From an uncultured Flavobacteriaceae bacterium (GTDB lineage: Bacteria; Bacteroidota; Bacteroidia; Flavobacteriales; Flavobacteriaceae), in contig CANLUS010000001.1 of NCBI GenBank assembly GCA_947494325.1, positions 682,001 to 746,000 on the forward strand: DNA of 64,000 bases. The letters run 5' to 3'. This document shows, one piece after another, positions 16,963-25,789 of this stretch; the first letter of the stretch is position 1; the number at the start of each line of letters is the position of its first letter. Below the pieces are notes generated by a model that was given only the letters and a program-made list of their open reading frames with translations, ran no database searches and was not told the DNA's origin. A program made the position numbers and the translations under genes.

Positions 16963-16999
16963 TTAACACCTTGTTTACAGTAAAATCTATGTATTTTTA
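16963..16999 (+). promoter_or_regulatory. Pho-box-like repeat and -7-like box before the dual-nuclease gene
   Basis: TTAACA (16963-16968), CCTTG, TTTACA (16974-16979) repeat the arrangement seen at 16430-16446 exactly: the same two hexamers and the same five-base spacer. A -7-like TATTTTTA follows at 16992-16999 (one mismatch to TAnnTTTG), so the repeat would overlap the -33 region, as expected for an activator box. If this promoter is real, transcription starts beyond 17000 and the in-frame ATG at 16999 cannot be the start codon. Confidence 0.45.
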
Positions 17000-17025
17000 T
17001 GGCACTAATTCAATATAAAAATACT

Positions 17026-20000
17026 ATGAAAAAAAATTACATGAAAAGAGGTTTTTTCCTCTTGATTCTTGCTACTTTTTGTGTCAATTTTGGATACAGT
17101 CAAGTCCCAAATTACTACAATGGAACTAATATCACTGACACAGGCAGTCAGTTAAAGGATAATCTTTCAGTATTAATTATCAATACTCAAACGACAAATT
17201 TAACCTATACACCTGGTGTATGGGATGCCTTGAGGCAAACTGATTTAGACCCCACGAACCCGAATAATGTTTTCTTAATCTATGGTTACGATGATTCAGA
17301 TGCGAATATTGTTAACGATAGAACAAGAAATAAAGATATGAATGGAGGGAATGTTGGAGATTGGAATAGAGAACATACCTATCCTAGATCTTTGGGAAAT
17401 CCGAATTTAGGAAGCACTGGTCCAGGTTCTGATGCGCATCATTTGCGTGCTTCTGATGTTCAATTTAATAGTACGCGAAGTAATTTTCCGTACGCAGATG
17501 CAGATGGTAATGCACGAGTTATTAACGGAAACTCTTTTTATCCTGGGGATGAATGGAAAGGAGATGTAGCTCGTATGATGATGTACATGAATTTGCGATA
17601 TGGAGATCAATGTTTACTCACTGTTGTAGGTGTGGGAGCAACAACTTTTAACTCTGAAATTCCCGATATTTTTTTAGAATGGAATGCTGAAGATCCCGTA
17701 TCTCAAGTAGAAATAAATAGAAATGTGTTGTTAGAAGGAATTCAAGGAAATAGAAATCCTTTTATTGATAATCCTGCTTTTGCAACCAAAATTTGGGGAG
17801 GTCCACAAGCAGAAAATAGATTTGATGGTGGAGTAGCTGATACAGAAGCACCAACCTCACCGGCAAATTTAACGACATCCGATATAACAGCATCGGAGGT
17901 AACATTAACGTGGGATGCTTCTACAGATAATATTGGTGTTATTGCCTATCAAATATTTGAAGGAACCACCTTGGTGAGTTCTACATCGGCAACAACAGTT
18001 ACAGTTACAGATTTAATTCCTAATACTACTTATACCTATACTGTTAAAGCCATTGATGCCGCTAGTAATAGTTCATTAGATAGTGACGAAGCAACATTTA
18101 CAACATTAGAAGATAGTACACCTCCACAAACTGATAACGCTTTAATAATTACGGGTGTTTTTGATGGTCCATTAACAGGAGGCACACCGAAGGGAGTAGA
18201 ATTGTATGTGACTTCAGATATTGCAGATTTAAGTGTTTACGGATTAGGTTCGGCTAATAATGGAGGAGGTACCGATGGAGAGGAGTTTACGTTTCCAGCG
18301 GAAGCTGCTACAGCAGGAAGTTTTATTTACGTGACTACCGAGATTCCACAGTTTACAGCATTTTTCGGAATGGCACCGACATATACTTCAGGTTCTATGG
18401 CGATTAATGGAGATGATGCCATTGAGTTATTTCAAGGAGGTGTTGTTGTAGATGTATTTGGAGATATTAATACAGATGGCACTGGCCAGCCTTGGGATCA
18501 TTTAGATGGTTGGGCATATAGAAATGAGAATACAGGTCCAGACGGCAGTACTTTTTCTTTAGGTTCATGGAGTTTTAGTGGGACGAATGTATTTGATGAA
18601 CAAACTACCAATGCGACTTCACCTACGCCGTTTCCAATAGGAAGTTATACAGTAGCTGGTCCTGCAGAAATAGTAATTAATGAAGTAGATGCTGATCAAA
18701 CGGGTACAGATTCGAATGAATTTATTGAGTTATATGATGGAGGTGTTGGAAATAGTTCATTAGATGGATTAGTAGTTGTATTGTACAATGGAAGTAATGA
18801 TTCTAGTTATAATGCGATAGATTTAGATGGCTTCACGACCAATGCTGAGGGATATTTTGTAATTGGAAGTGCAAGTGTTCCGAATGTAGATTTAGAGGCT
18901 TTTACGACTAATGGAATCCAAAATGGTGCAGACGCTGTGGCGTTATATACAGGAGATGCTAGTAGTTTTCCATCAGGAACAGCAGTGACAACAGACAATT
19001 TATTAGATGCTTTTGTGTATGACACGAATGACGGTGATGATGCAGCGTTATTAGTACTGTTAAATGCGGGAGAGGTTCAAGTGAATGAAGGAGGAGGTGG
19101 TAATAAAGATACAGATTCGTCACAACGTGTTCCAAATGGAGAGGGTGGAGCAAGAAATACAAGCACCTATGCTCAATTAACACCAACACCAGGGACCGAG
19201 AATATAGGGGGAGTTGTAGATACTGAGGCGCCTTCAGTTCCTTTAAATGTAATTTCTTCGAACATAACAGCATCAGAGGCAACCCTAACTTGGGAGGCTT
19301 CAACGGATAATATAGCGGTTACCGAATATCAAGTTTTTGATGGAACCACACTAATTGATACAACAACGAACCTCACAATTACATTAACCGAATTAATGTC
19401 AAGTACAGATTACTTATTTACTGTAGTAGCTTTAGATGCTGCGGGAAATGCCTCAGTGCCAAGTGCTGCGGTGCCAGTTTCTACACAAGCAGGTTCTGGA
19501 GGAGGAAGTGCTTTAGTAATTACGGGTGTTTTTGATGGTCCGTTAACAGGAGGTACACCAAAGGGAGTAGAATTGTATGTGACTTCAGATATTGCAGATT
19601 TAAGTGTTTACGGATTAGGTTCTGCTAATAATGGAGGAGGTACAGATGGAGAGGAGTTTACGTTTCCAGCGGACGCTGCTACAGCAGGGAGTTTCATTTA
19701 CGTGACTACCGAGATTCCACAGTTTACGGCATTTTTCGGAATTGCACCGACATATACTTCGAGTTCTATGGCGATTAATGGGGATGATGCGATTGAATTA
19801 TTTCAAGGAGGTGTGGTTGTAGATGTTTTTGGAGATATCGCAGTAGATGGCACTGGCCAGCCTTGGGATCATTTAGATGGTTGGGCATATAGAAATGAGA
19901 ATACAGGTCCGGACGGTAGTACATTTTCTTTAGGTTCATGGAGTTTTAGTGGGACGAATGTATTTGATGAACAAACTACCAATGCGACTTCACCTACGCC

Positions 20001-22962
20001 GTTTCCAATAGGAAGTTATATAGTAGCTGGTCCTGCAGAAATAGTAATTAATGAAGTAGATGCTGATCAAACTGGTACAGATTCGAGCGAATTTATCGAG
20101 TTATATGATGGAGGTGTTGGAAATAGTTCATTAGATGGCTTAGTAGTTGTATTGTACAATGGAAGTAATGATTCTAGTTATAATGCGATAGATTTAGATG
20201 GCTTCACGACCAATGCTGAGGGATATTTTGTAATTGGAAGTGCAAGTGTACCGAATGTAGATTTAGCTGCCTTTACGACTAATGGAATCCAAAACGGAGC
20301 AGATGCTGTGGCGTTGTATACAGGAGATGCTAGTAGTTTTCCATCAGGAACAGCAGTGACAACAGACAACTTACTAGATGCTTTTGTGTATGACACGAAT
20401 GACGGTGATGATGCAGCGCTATTAGTACTTTTAAATGCGGGAGAGGTTCAAGTGAATGAAGGAGGCGGTGGTAATAAAGATACAGATTCGTCACAACGTG
20501 TTCCAAATGGAGAGGGTGGAGCAAGAAATACAAGCACCTATGCTCAGTTAACACCAACACCTGGCACAGAGAATGATCCTGTTATTATAGCACCAGATGT
20601 TATTTCTATTCTTGAGGCTAGAAACAGTAATGATGGTTCCTTAGTTACAGTAAGTGGAGTTTTGACAGTTTCTGATCAATTTTCGGGTTCTGCTTATCTC
20701 CAAGATACGACTGGAGCTATTGCCATTTTTGATGAATCCGTTCATGGAGATGGTAATTTTATGATTGGAGATTCTATAACCGTTTCAGGAACTAGAAGTG
20801 CTTTTAACGATCAAATACAACTCAGTAATCTCATTTCAGTAGAAAATAACGGACTTCCTTCTCAAACTATAGAACCGCTAACTATTACCTTGTCTGAATT
20901 AGCGAATCATCCTGCAGAGTTAGTGCGAATTGTAGATCCTAGTTTTCCTAAACCAGGGGATATTCTTTTTGGAAATGCCAATTATGTATTGAATGATCTT
21001 AGTGGAAACGGAGAGTTAAGAATTGATAACGACGTGACCGAAATTGTTGGTCTAGGCCAACCTGAGAATTGTAATGAAATAATTGGAGTTGTAGGGCGAT
21101 TTTTTGAAACCTATCAGTTATTACCTCGATCAAGTACTGATATTTCATGTGTTGGGCCATATGTTCCACCATCGTTGCCTTTTGACATTTCAAATGACAA
21201 GACGTTCGATGTAGTCGCTTGGAATATAGAGTGGTTTGGAGATGAAACCAATTCACCACCTGCCGGTGATCCAATGTCAGATAGTATCCAAAAAGATAGT
21301 GCAAGAACTGTTATTACGAAATTGAACGCAGATATTTATGCTGTGGTTGAAATTTCCGATGATGTATTATTTGAACAAATGGTCAATGAATTACCTGGTT
21401 ATGACTATGTTTTATCACCAGCGGTATCTAGACCAAATGACCCCGGAATAAAACAAAAAGTAGGGTTTATTTATAACACAGAAACAGTAAATGTTGTTAA
21501 AACTAAAGTTTTATTAGAATCTATTCACCCTTTATATAATGGCGGAGATGATTCTGCATTGGTTAACTATCCAAGTGCCACAGATCGATTTTATGCTAGT
21601 GGACGTTTACCATTTTTAATGACAGCTGATGTTACCATTGATGGTGCGACAGAACGCTACGATATGGTTGCTTTACATGCACGAGCAAATAGCGGAACAG
21701 ATGCGCAAAATCGTTATGACATGCGTAAATATGATGTTGAAGTATTAAAAGATAGCTTAGACGCCAATTTTGCAAGTTCAAATGTAATTTTATTAGGAGA
21801 TTATAATGATGATGTAGATACGACTGTTGCAGATGTTACAACAACAATATCTTCTTTTGAAAGATATGCTTTAGATACCGAAAATTACACGATTGTTTCG
21901 AAAGCATTGAGTGATGCCGGATTTAGGTCGTTTGTTTCTAGAGAAAATATGATTGATCATATCGCTATTTCAAATGAATTGGATGATAACTATATCGATG
22001 AATCTGTGCGTGTAGGATATGAATTTTATGATAGTGATTTTACAAGAACAACTTCTGATCATTTTCCTGTATCTGCACGTTTTCAATTAAGTCAGCTAGA
22101 AATAGCAAGTACATCATTCACTAATGTTAGTTGTAATGGAGATGACGATGGAACTGCTACAATAACAGTTTCTGGTGGGATAGCTCCATATTCCTATGAA
22201 TGGAGTGATGAACAAACTACTGCTACGGCATCTGGTTTAATCGCAGGAGAATATACAGTTAGTGTTGTAGATGCTTTAGGGGTAAGTATTACCGAAACAT
22301 TTATAATTGAAGAACCTACAGAAATTTCTATCACGAGTTCTGCAAACACTACTGTTTATAAAGGATATCCTAACGAATCATGTACGACGCTTTCTGCAAC
22401 AGATATTCAAGGAGGTGATGCTCCCTATAGCTATGCTTGGAGTACAGGAGAAACAACAGAAACATTGGAAGTTTGTCCAGAAGAAACCACGACCTATACT
22501 CTCACTATAACTGACGCAAATGGATGTTCTGCAAGTGTAGATATCGAAGTAGAAGTTATCGATGTTTCTTGCGGTAATAATCCATATAATCCTAAAGTTA
22601 AGATTTGCCACAATGGTCGAACTATTTGTGTTTCGCAACGAGCAGCAAGATGGTTTTTAAGACGAGGAGCGGTATTAGGCTCATGTGATGACACGGATCA
22701 AATCTTCATTTCTAACTTAAGAACTTATCCTAATCCGTTTAGAAAGAACTTAAACATTAAGTTAAACACGAATGCGGATGCAGAAGTAGATATCGCTATT
22801 TACAGCTTATACGGAAATAAGGTATTTCAACGCAAAGAACAGTTGAGTGAAGGACAATCGGTATTAAATTATAATTTAAGCCATTTAAGTCATGGAGTGT
22901 ATTACTTAAAGGTATTTGTGAATGGAAACCTTAAGAAAGTAAGGGTATTAATTAAACGATAA
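17026..22962 (+). CDS. Giant T9SS-secreted protein with endonuclease I and exo/endonuclease/phosphatase domains
   Basis: A protein of about 1978 residues. The order is: signal peptide (1-26); endonuclease I/EndA-like domain with WNREHTYPRS (113-122) and GSDAHHLRASDVQ; FN3-like domain (~275-362); lamin-tail-type block (372-726); a second FN3; a near-identical second block (829-1183); OB-fold-like segment; EEP nuclease with FDVVAWNIEWFGDE (1394-1407), GDYNDD (1591-1596) and the SDH motif (1677-1679). SprB-like repeats (~1695-1860) and a T9SS type A sorting domain end it. It is probably a cell-surface or released DNase. I chose 17026 over the in-frame ATG at 16999 because MKKNYMKRGFFLL is a proper signal peptide start and a -7-like box ends at 16999. 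ExeM-like nucleases share the OB/EEP part. Both catalytic domains look intact. Confidence 0.88.
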   Translation: MKKNYMKRGFFLLILATFCVNFGYSQVPNYYNGTNITDTGSQLKDNLSVLIINTQTTNLTYTPGVWDALRQTDLDPTNPNNVFLIYGYDDSDANIVNDRTRNKDMNGGNVGDWNREHTYPRSLGNPNLGSTGPGSDAHHLRASDVQFNSTRSNFPYADADGNARVINGNSFYPGDEWKGDVARMMMYMNLRYGDQCLLTVVGVGATTFNSEIPDIFLEWNAEDPVSQVEINRNVLLEGIQGNRNPFIDNPAFATKIWGGPQAENRFDGGVADTEAPTSPANLTTSDITASEVTLTWDASTDNIGVIAYQIFEGTTLVSSTSATTVTVTDLIPNTTYTYTVKAIDAASNSSLDSDEATFTTLEDSTPPQTDNALIITGVFDGPLTGGTPKGVELYVTSDIADLSVYGLGSANNGGGTDGEEFTFPAEAATAGSFIYVTTEIPQFTAFFGMAPTYTSGSMAINGDDAIELFQGGVVVDVFGDINTDGTGQPWDHLDGWAYRNENTGPDGSTFSLGSWSFSGTNVFDEQTTNATSPTPFPIGSYTVAGPAEIVINEVDADQTGTDSNEFIELYDGGVGNSSLDGLVVVLYNGSNDSSYNAIDLDGFTTNAEGYFVIGSASVPNVDLEAFTTNGIQNGADAVALYTGDASSFPSGTAVTTDNLLDAFVYDTNDGDDAALLVLLNAGEVQVNEGGGGNKDTDSSQRVPNGEGGARNTSTYAQLTPTPGTENIGGVVDTEAPSVPLNVISSNITASEATLTWEASTDNIAVTEYQVFDGTTLIDTTTNLTITLTELMSSTDYLFTVVALDAAGNASVPSAAVPVSTQAGSGGGSALVITGVFDGPLTGGTPKGVELYVTSDIADLSVYGLGSANNGGGTDGEEFTFPADAATAGSFIYVTTEIPQFTAFFGIAPTYTSSSMAINGDDAIELFQGGVVVDVFGDIAVDGTGQPWDHLDGWAYRNENTGPDGSTFSLGSWSFSGTNVFDEQTTNATSPTPFPIGSYIVAGPAEIVINEVDADQTGTDSSEFIELYDGGVGNSSLDGLVVVLYNGSNDSSYNAIDLDGFTTNAEGYFVIGSASVPNVDLAAFTTNGIQNGADAVALYTGDASSFPSGTAVTTDNLLDAFVYDTNDGDDAALLVLLNAGEVQVNEGGGGNKDTDSSQRVPNGEGGARNTSTYAQLTPTPGTENDPVIIAPDVISILEARNSNDGSLVTVSGVLTVSDQFSGSAYLQDTTGAIAIFDESVHGDGNFMIGDSITVSGTRSAFNDQIQLSNLISVENNGLPSQTIEPLTITLSELANHPAELVRIVDPSFPKPGDILFGNANYVLNDLSGNGELRIDNDVTEIVGLGQPENCNEIIGVVGRFFETYQLLPRSSTDISCVGPYVPPSLPFDISNDKTFDVVAWNIEWFGDETNSPPAGDPMSDSIQKDSARTVITKLNADIYAVVEISDDVLFEQMVNELPGYDYVLSPAVSRPNDPGIKQKVGFIYNTETVNVVKTKVLLESIHPLYNGGDDSALVNYPSATDRFYASGRLPFLMTADVTIDGATERYDMVALHARANSGTDAQNRYDMRKYDVEVLKDSLDANFASSNVILLGDYNDDVDTTVADVTTTISSFERYALDTENYTIVSKALSDAGFRSFVSRENMIDHIAISNELDDNYIDESVRVGYEFYDSDFTRTTSDHFPVSARFQLSQLEIASTSFTNVSCNGDDDGTATITVSGGIAPYSYEWSDEQTTATASGLIAGEYTVSVVDALGVSITETFIIEEPTEISITSSANTTVYKGYPNESCTTLSATDIQGGDAPYSYAWSTGETTETLEVCPEETTTYTLTITDANGCSASVDIEVEVIDVSCGNNPYNPKVKICHNGRTICVSQRAARWFLRRGAVLGSCDDTDQIFISNLRTYPNPFRKNLNIKLNTNADAEVDIAIYSLYGNKVFQRKEQLSEGQSVLNYNLSHLSHGVYYLKVFVNGNLKKVRVLIKR
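18139..19203 (+). repeat. Intragenic tandem module, copy 1 (lamin-tail-type domains)
   Basis: This 1065-base stretch recurs in frame at 19510-20574, an offset of 1371 bases (457 codons). By eye the two 355-residue translations differ at nine positions. Each copy encodes two beta-rich lamin-tail-like domains, beginning at GVELYVTSDIADLS and at INEVDADQTGTDS. Confidence 0.95.
19510..20574 (+). repeat. Intragenic tandem module, copy 2 (lamin-tail-type domains)
   Basis: This is the second copy of the module at 18139-19203, nearly identical in DNA as well as protein. The FN3-like domains that precede each copy are also related but clearly more diverged, so the lamin-tail part has either been duplicated later or been homogenised by gene conversion. 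Confidence 0.95.
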
Positions 22963-22986
22963 AATAGAGGTTTATCATAAATATGA

Positions 22987-23011
22987 AGCGGGTCGTTGAC
23001 CCGCTTTTTTT
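22987..23011 (+). terminator. Rho-independent terminator after the nuclease gene
   Basis: AGCGGGTC-GTT-GACCCGCT forms a perfect 8-bp stem with a 3-base loop, followed directly by seven T residues. It lies 24 bases after the stop codon at 22962 and marks the end of the T9SS nuclease transcript. Confidence 0.92.
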
Positions 23012-23089
23012 ATGCCAGGTAGGCATTTAAAGACTAGACTGCCATATGTATGATATGAAATTTAGTATATTTCGACATAAGCTACAATT

Positions 23090-23803
23090 ATGTTGGACAA
23101 AATTAAACTAAGAAATGTGCTGTTTCTAGATATAGAAACAGTACCTGAAGTTGAGAATTTTTCGCAATTATCATTGGAAAAACAAGAGTTATTTGAGTTG
23201 AAAACGCAGTATCAGAGAAAGGATGAAATATCGGTCGAAGATTTCTACGAACGAGCGGGCATTTGGGCGGAGTTTGGAAAAATAGTCTGTATTTCGGTAG
23301 GTTATTTTGTAAGTCAAGACAGCACAAGAGAATTTAGAATTAAATCTTTTCATGGAGAAGAAAAAGAACTCCTTGAAAATTTTAAAGCGCTTTTAGAAGG
23401 TCACTTTAATCAAACGTACCATTTATTGTGTGCCCACAATGGAAAGGAATTCGATTTTCCTTATATCGCACGACGCATGATTATTAATAAAATTCAGTTA
23501 CCAGCAAAGTTGAACCTTTTTGGCAAAAAACCTTGGGAAGTTGCACATTTAGACACCTTAGAATTATGGAAGTTTGGTGATTATAAACATTACACATCTC
23601 TAAAGTTACTCACTAATATTTTAGGAATACCTTCTCCTAAAGAGGATATTGACGGTGGCGATGTAGCCAGGGTTTATTACAAAGAAGAAAATCTTGATAA
23701 GATTGTAACCTATTGTGAACGAGATACTATGGCCGTAGCACAGTTGTTACTTCGCTTCAACAATTTAGAGTTATTAAAGGAAGATGAAATAATTTCTGTA
23801 TAG
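23090..23803 (+). CDS. Predicted 3'-5' exonuclease of the PolB-like DnaQ superfamily
   Basis: A 237-residue protein matching the PolB-like exonuclease family (DNA_pol_B_exo2 type). VLFLDIETVPE near residues 10-20 supplies the DxE motif of exonuclease site I. CAHNGKEFDFPYIARRM near 115-131 is site II, and YCERDTMAVAQLLLRF near 204-219 is site III with the final Asp. It is expected to remove nucleotides from DNA or RNA 3' ends; whether it acts in repair or RNA turnover is unknown. There is no polymerase domain. It lies convergent to the ABC-F gene, with a 24-base gap. Confidence 0.85.
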   Translation: MLDKIKLRNVLFLDIETVPEVENFSQLSLEKQELFELKTQYQRKDEISVEDFYERAGIWAEFGKIVCISVGYFVSQDSTREFRIKSFHGEEKELLENFKALLEGHFNQTYHLLCAHNGKEFDFPYIARRMIINKIQLPAKLNLFGKKPWEVAHLDTLELWKFGDYKHYTSLKLLTNILGIPSPKEDIDGGDVARVYYKEENLDKIVTYCERDTMAVAQLLLRFNNLELLKEDEIISV

Positions 23804-23827
23804 CGCAGTCTTAAATTAAGAATCTCA

Positions 23828-25684
23828 TTATTCGAGTTTCATGGAAAGTTCTAACCAACGCTCCTCTTTAGTTTCTATACCTACGATAATATCTTGTAGT
23901 TTTTGAGATGTTTCAGCGATTTTATCAGTTTCAATTTCACCAAGTTCAAATTGCCTTTCAATAGCTTTTTTTTCTTGGTTTAATCTTGCAACTTCTTTTT
24001 CTAAATTTTGAAACTCTTTATTTTCATTATAGGAGAGTTTTGCTTTTGACGTTGTTTTTTCGCGAGTGTCCGTACTTTTTTCTTTGACGACTTGTTTCAC
24101 AGGACGTGAATCTTCATAGGCGCGATAATCAGTGTAATTTCCTGGGAAACCATTAATATTCCCTTCCGTGTCAAAAACAAAAAGGTGATCTACAATCTTA
24201 TCCATAAAATAGCGATCATGAGAAACAACCAACAAATTTCCGGGAAAATCTAACAGAAAACTTTCTAATACATTAAGAGTTAAGATATCTAAATCATTCG
24301 TGGGTTCATCGAGAATTAGGAAGTTCGGATTTTGAATAAGAACCGTGCATAAGTACAGTCTTTTTTGTTCTCCTCCAGAAAGTTTTTCGACATAATCGTA
24401 TTGTTTCTTTCGGTCAAAAAGAAAACGCTCTAACAATTGACCAGCAGAAATAGTTCTCCCTTTAGTCAAGGGAATATGATCGCCAAATTCTTTGATAACT
24501 TCGATAACTTTTTGCCCTTCTTTAATGACAATTCCTTTTTGAGTATAATAACCAAATTTTATTGTTTCACCAATGACAACTTTACCAGTGTCAACAGGAA
24601 GACTACCCGTAATAATATTTAAAAAAGAAGATTTACCAGAACCATTTTTTCCAATAATCCCAATACGTTCTCCTCTTTTAAACACATAGTCGAATTTATT
24701 TAAAACAACTTTTTCACCGAAAGCTTTAGAGGTATTATGTAATTCTAAGATCTTACTGCCCATACGCTCCATATTGATCTCTAGCTGTACTTTATGATCT
24801 TGTCGACGTTGATGCGCTTTTTCTTTTATCTGATAAAAATCTTCAATTCTAGATTTGGATTTTGTCGTCCGAGCTTTTGGTTGTCGACGCATCCAATCTA
24901 ATTCTTTTTTAAATAGGTTTTTAGCCTTGTTTAAAGTAGTTTGTTCAATAGTCAAACGTTCTTCCTTTTTTTCTAAATAATAAGAGTAATTACCTTTGTA
25001 ACTATAGAGTTTTCCTTGATCTAATTCGATAATTTCATTACATACGCGCTCTAAAAAATAGCGGTCATGCGTGACCATAAAAAGAGTTATTTTTTCCTTC
25101 TTAAAATAGTCCTCTAGCCACTCAATCATTTCTAAATCTAAATGATTCGTAGGTTCATCAAGAATAAGTAAATCAGGTTTGTTTATGAGTATAATAGCCA
25201 GCGACAATCTTTTGCGTTGCCCTCCAGATAAACTCTTAACTTTTAATGAAAGGTCATTTAATTGAAGTTTAGATAATATTTGTTTGTATTGGGTTTCAAA
25301 ATCCCAAGCATTATATTGATCCATTAAATCGAAAGCCTTTTGATAGACTTCTTCATTTTCAGGGTTTTTTAATGCTTCTTCGTATTGACGTACAATTTTA
25401 AGAATTTGATTATCCGAACTGAAAATGGCTTCTTCAATGGTTTGCTCATTTTGTAAGTTATCATTTTGAGATAAAAAGGCAATGTGAAGTCCTTTACGAG
25501 AAACTATTTGTCCGGTATCGGGAGTGTCATTACCAACAATTATATTCAGTATTGACGTCTTTCCAGTACCATTTTTTGCAATGAAGGCGATTTTCTGATC
25601 TTTGTTGACACCAAATGAGATATCTTCGAACAAGACGCGTTCACCATATGATTTAGATATATTTTCTACCGATAGATAATTCAA
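23828..25684 (-). CDS. ABC-F family ATPase, Uup-like
   Basis: A 618-residue soluble protein with two ABC ATPase domains and no membrane helices. The first Walker A is AKNGTGKTS and the first signature LSGGQRKRL. The second Walker A is GKNGSGKSS and the second signature LSGGEQKRL. Each domain has an LDEPTNHLD- or LDEPTNDLD-type Walker B. A linker rich in Lys/Arg (~240-300) fits the P-site tRNA interaction motif of ABC-F proteins. The C-terminal ~70 residues form a charged coiled coil, as in Uup, which binds branched DNA and/or ribosomes. The exact role (translation factor or genome stability) is unresolved for this family. Confidence 0.9.
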   Translation of the reverse strand: MNYLSVENISKSYGERVLFEDISFGVNKDQKIAFIAKNGTGKTSILNIIVGNDTPDTGQIVSRKGLHIAFLSQNDNLQNEQTIEEAIFSSDNQILKIVRQYEEALKNPENEEVYQKAFDLMDQYNAWDFETQYKQILSKLQLNDLSLKVKSLSGGQRKRLSLAIILINKPDLLILDEPTNHLDLEMIEWLEDYFKKEKITLFMVTHDRYFLERVCNEIIELDQGKLYSYKGNYSYYLEKKEERLTIEQTTLNKAKNLFKKELDWMRRQPKARTTKSKSRIEDFYQIKEKAHQRRQDHKVQLEINMERMGSKILELHNTSKAFGEKVVLNKFDYVFKRGERIGIIGKNGSGKSSFLNIITGSLPVDTGKVVIGETIKFGYYTQKGIVIKEGQKVIEVIKEFGDHIPLTKGRTISAGQLLERFLFDRKKQYDYVEKLSGGEQKRLYLCTVLIQNPNFLILDEPTNDLDILTLNVLESFLLDFPGNLLVVSHDRYFMDKIVDHLFVFDTEGNINGFPGNYTDYRAYEDSRPVKQVVKEKSTDTREKTTSKAKLSYNENKEFQNLEKEVARLNQEKKAIERQFELGEIETDKIAETSQKLQDIIVGIETKEERWLELSMKLE

Positions 25685-25789
25685 GTGAATGATTTGATGA
25701 ATGGCAAAAGTAACTAAAAAATGACGACCGGCGAGTGCTTATTAATTATTAAAAAACTGTACATTTATAATCAAAAATGACCCAATCGA

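Noticed and set aside
18807-20560. Paired minus-strand frames of 72-114 codons that appear twice and look conserved.
   Set aside because: They are antisense to the duplicated lamin-tail module; their apparent conservation only reflects the duplication of the sense gene.
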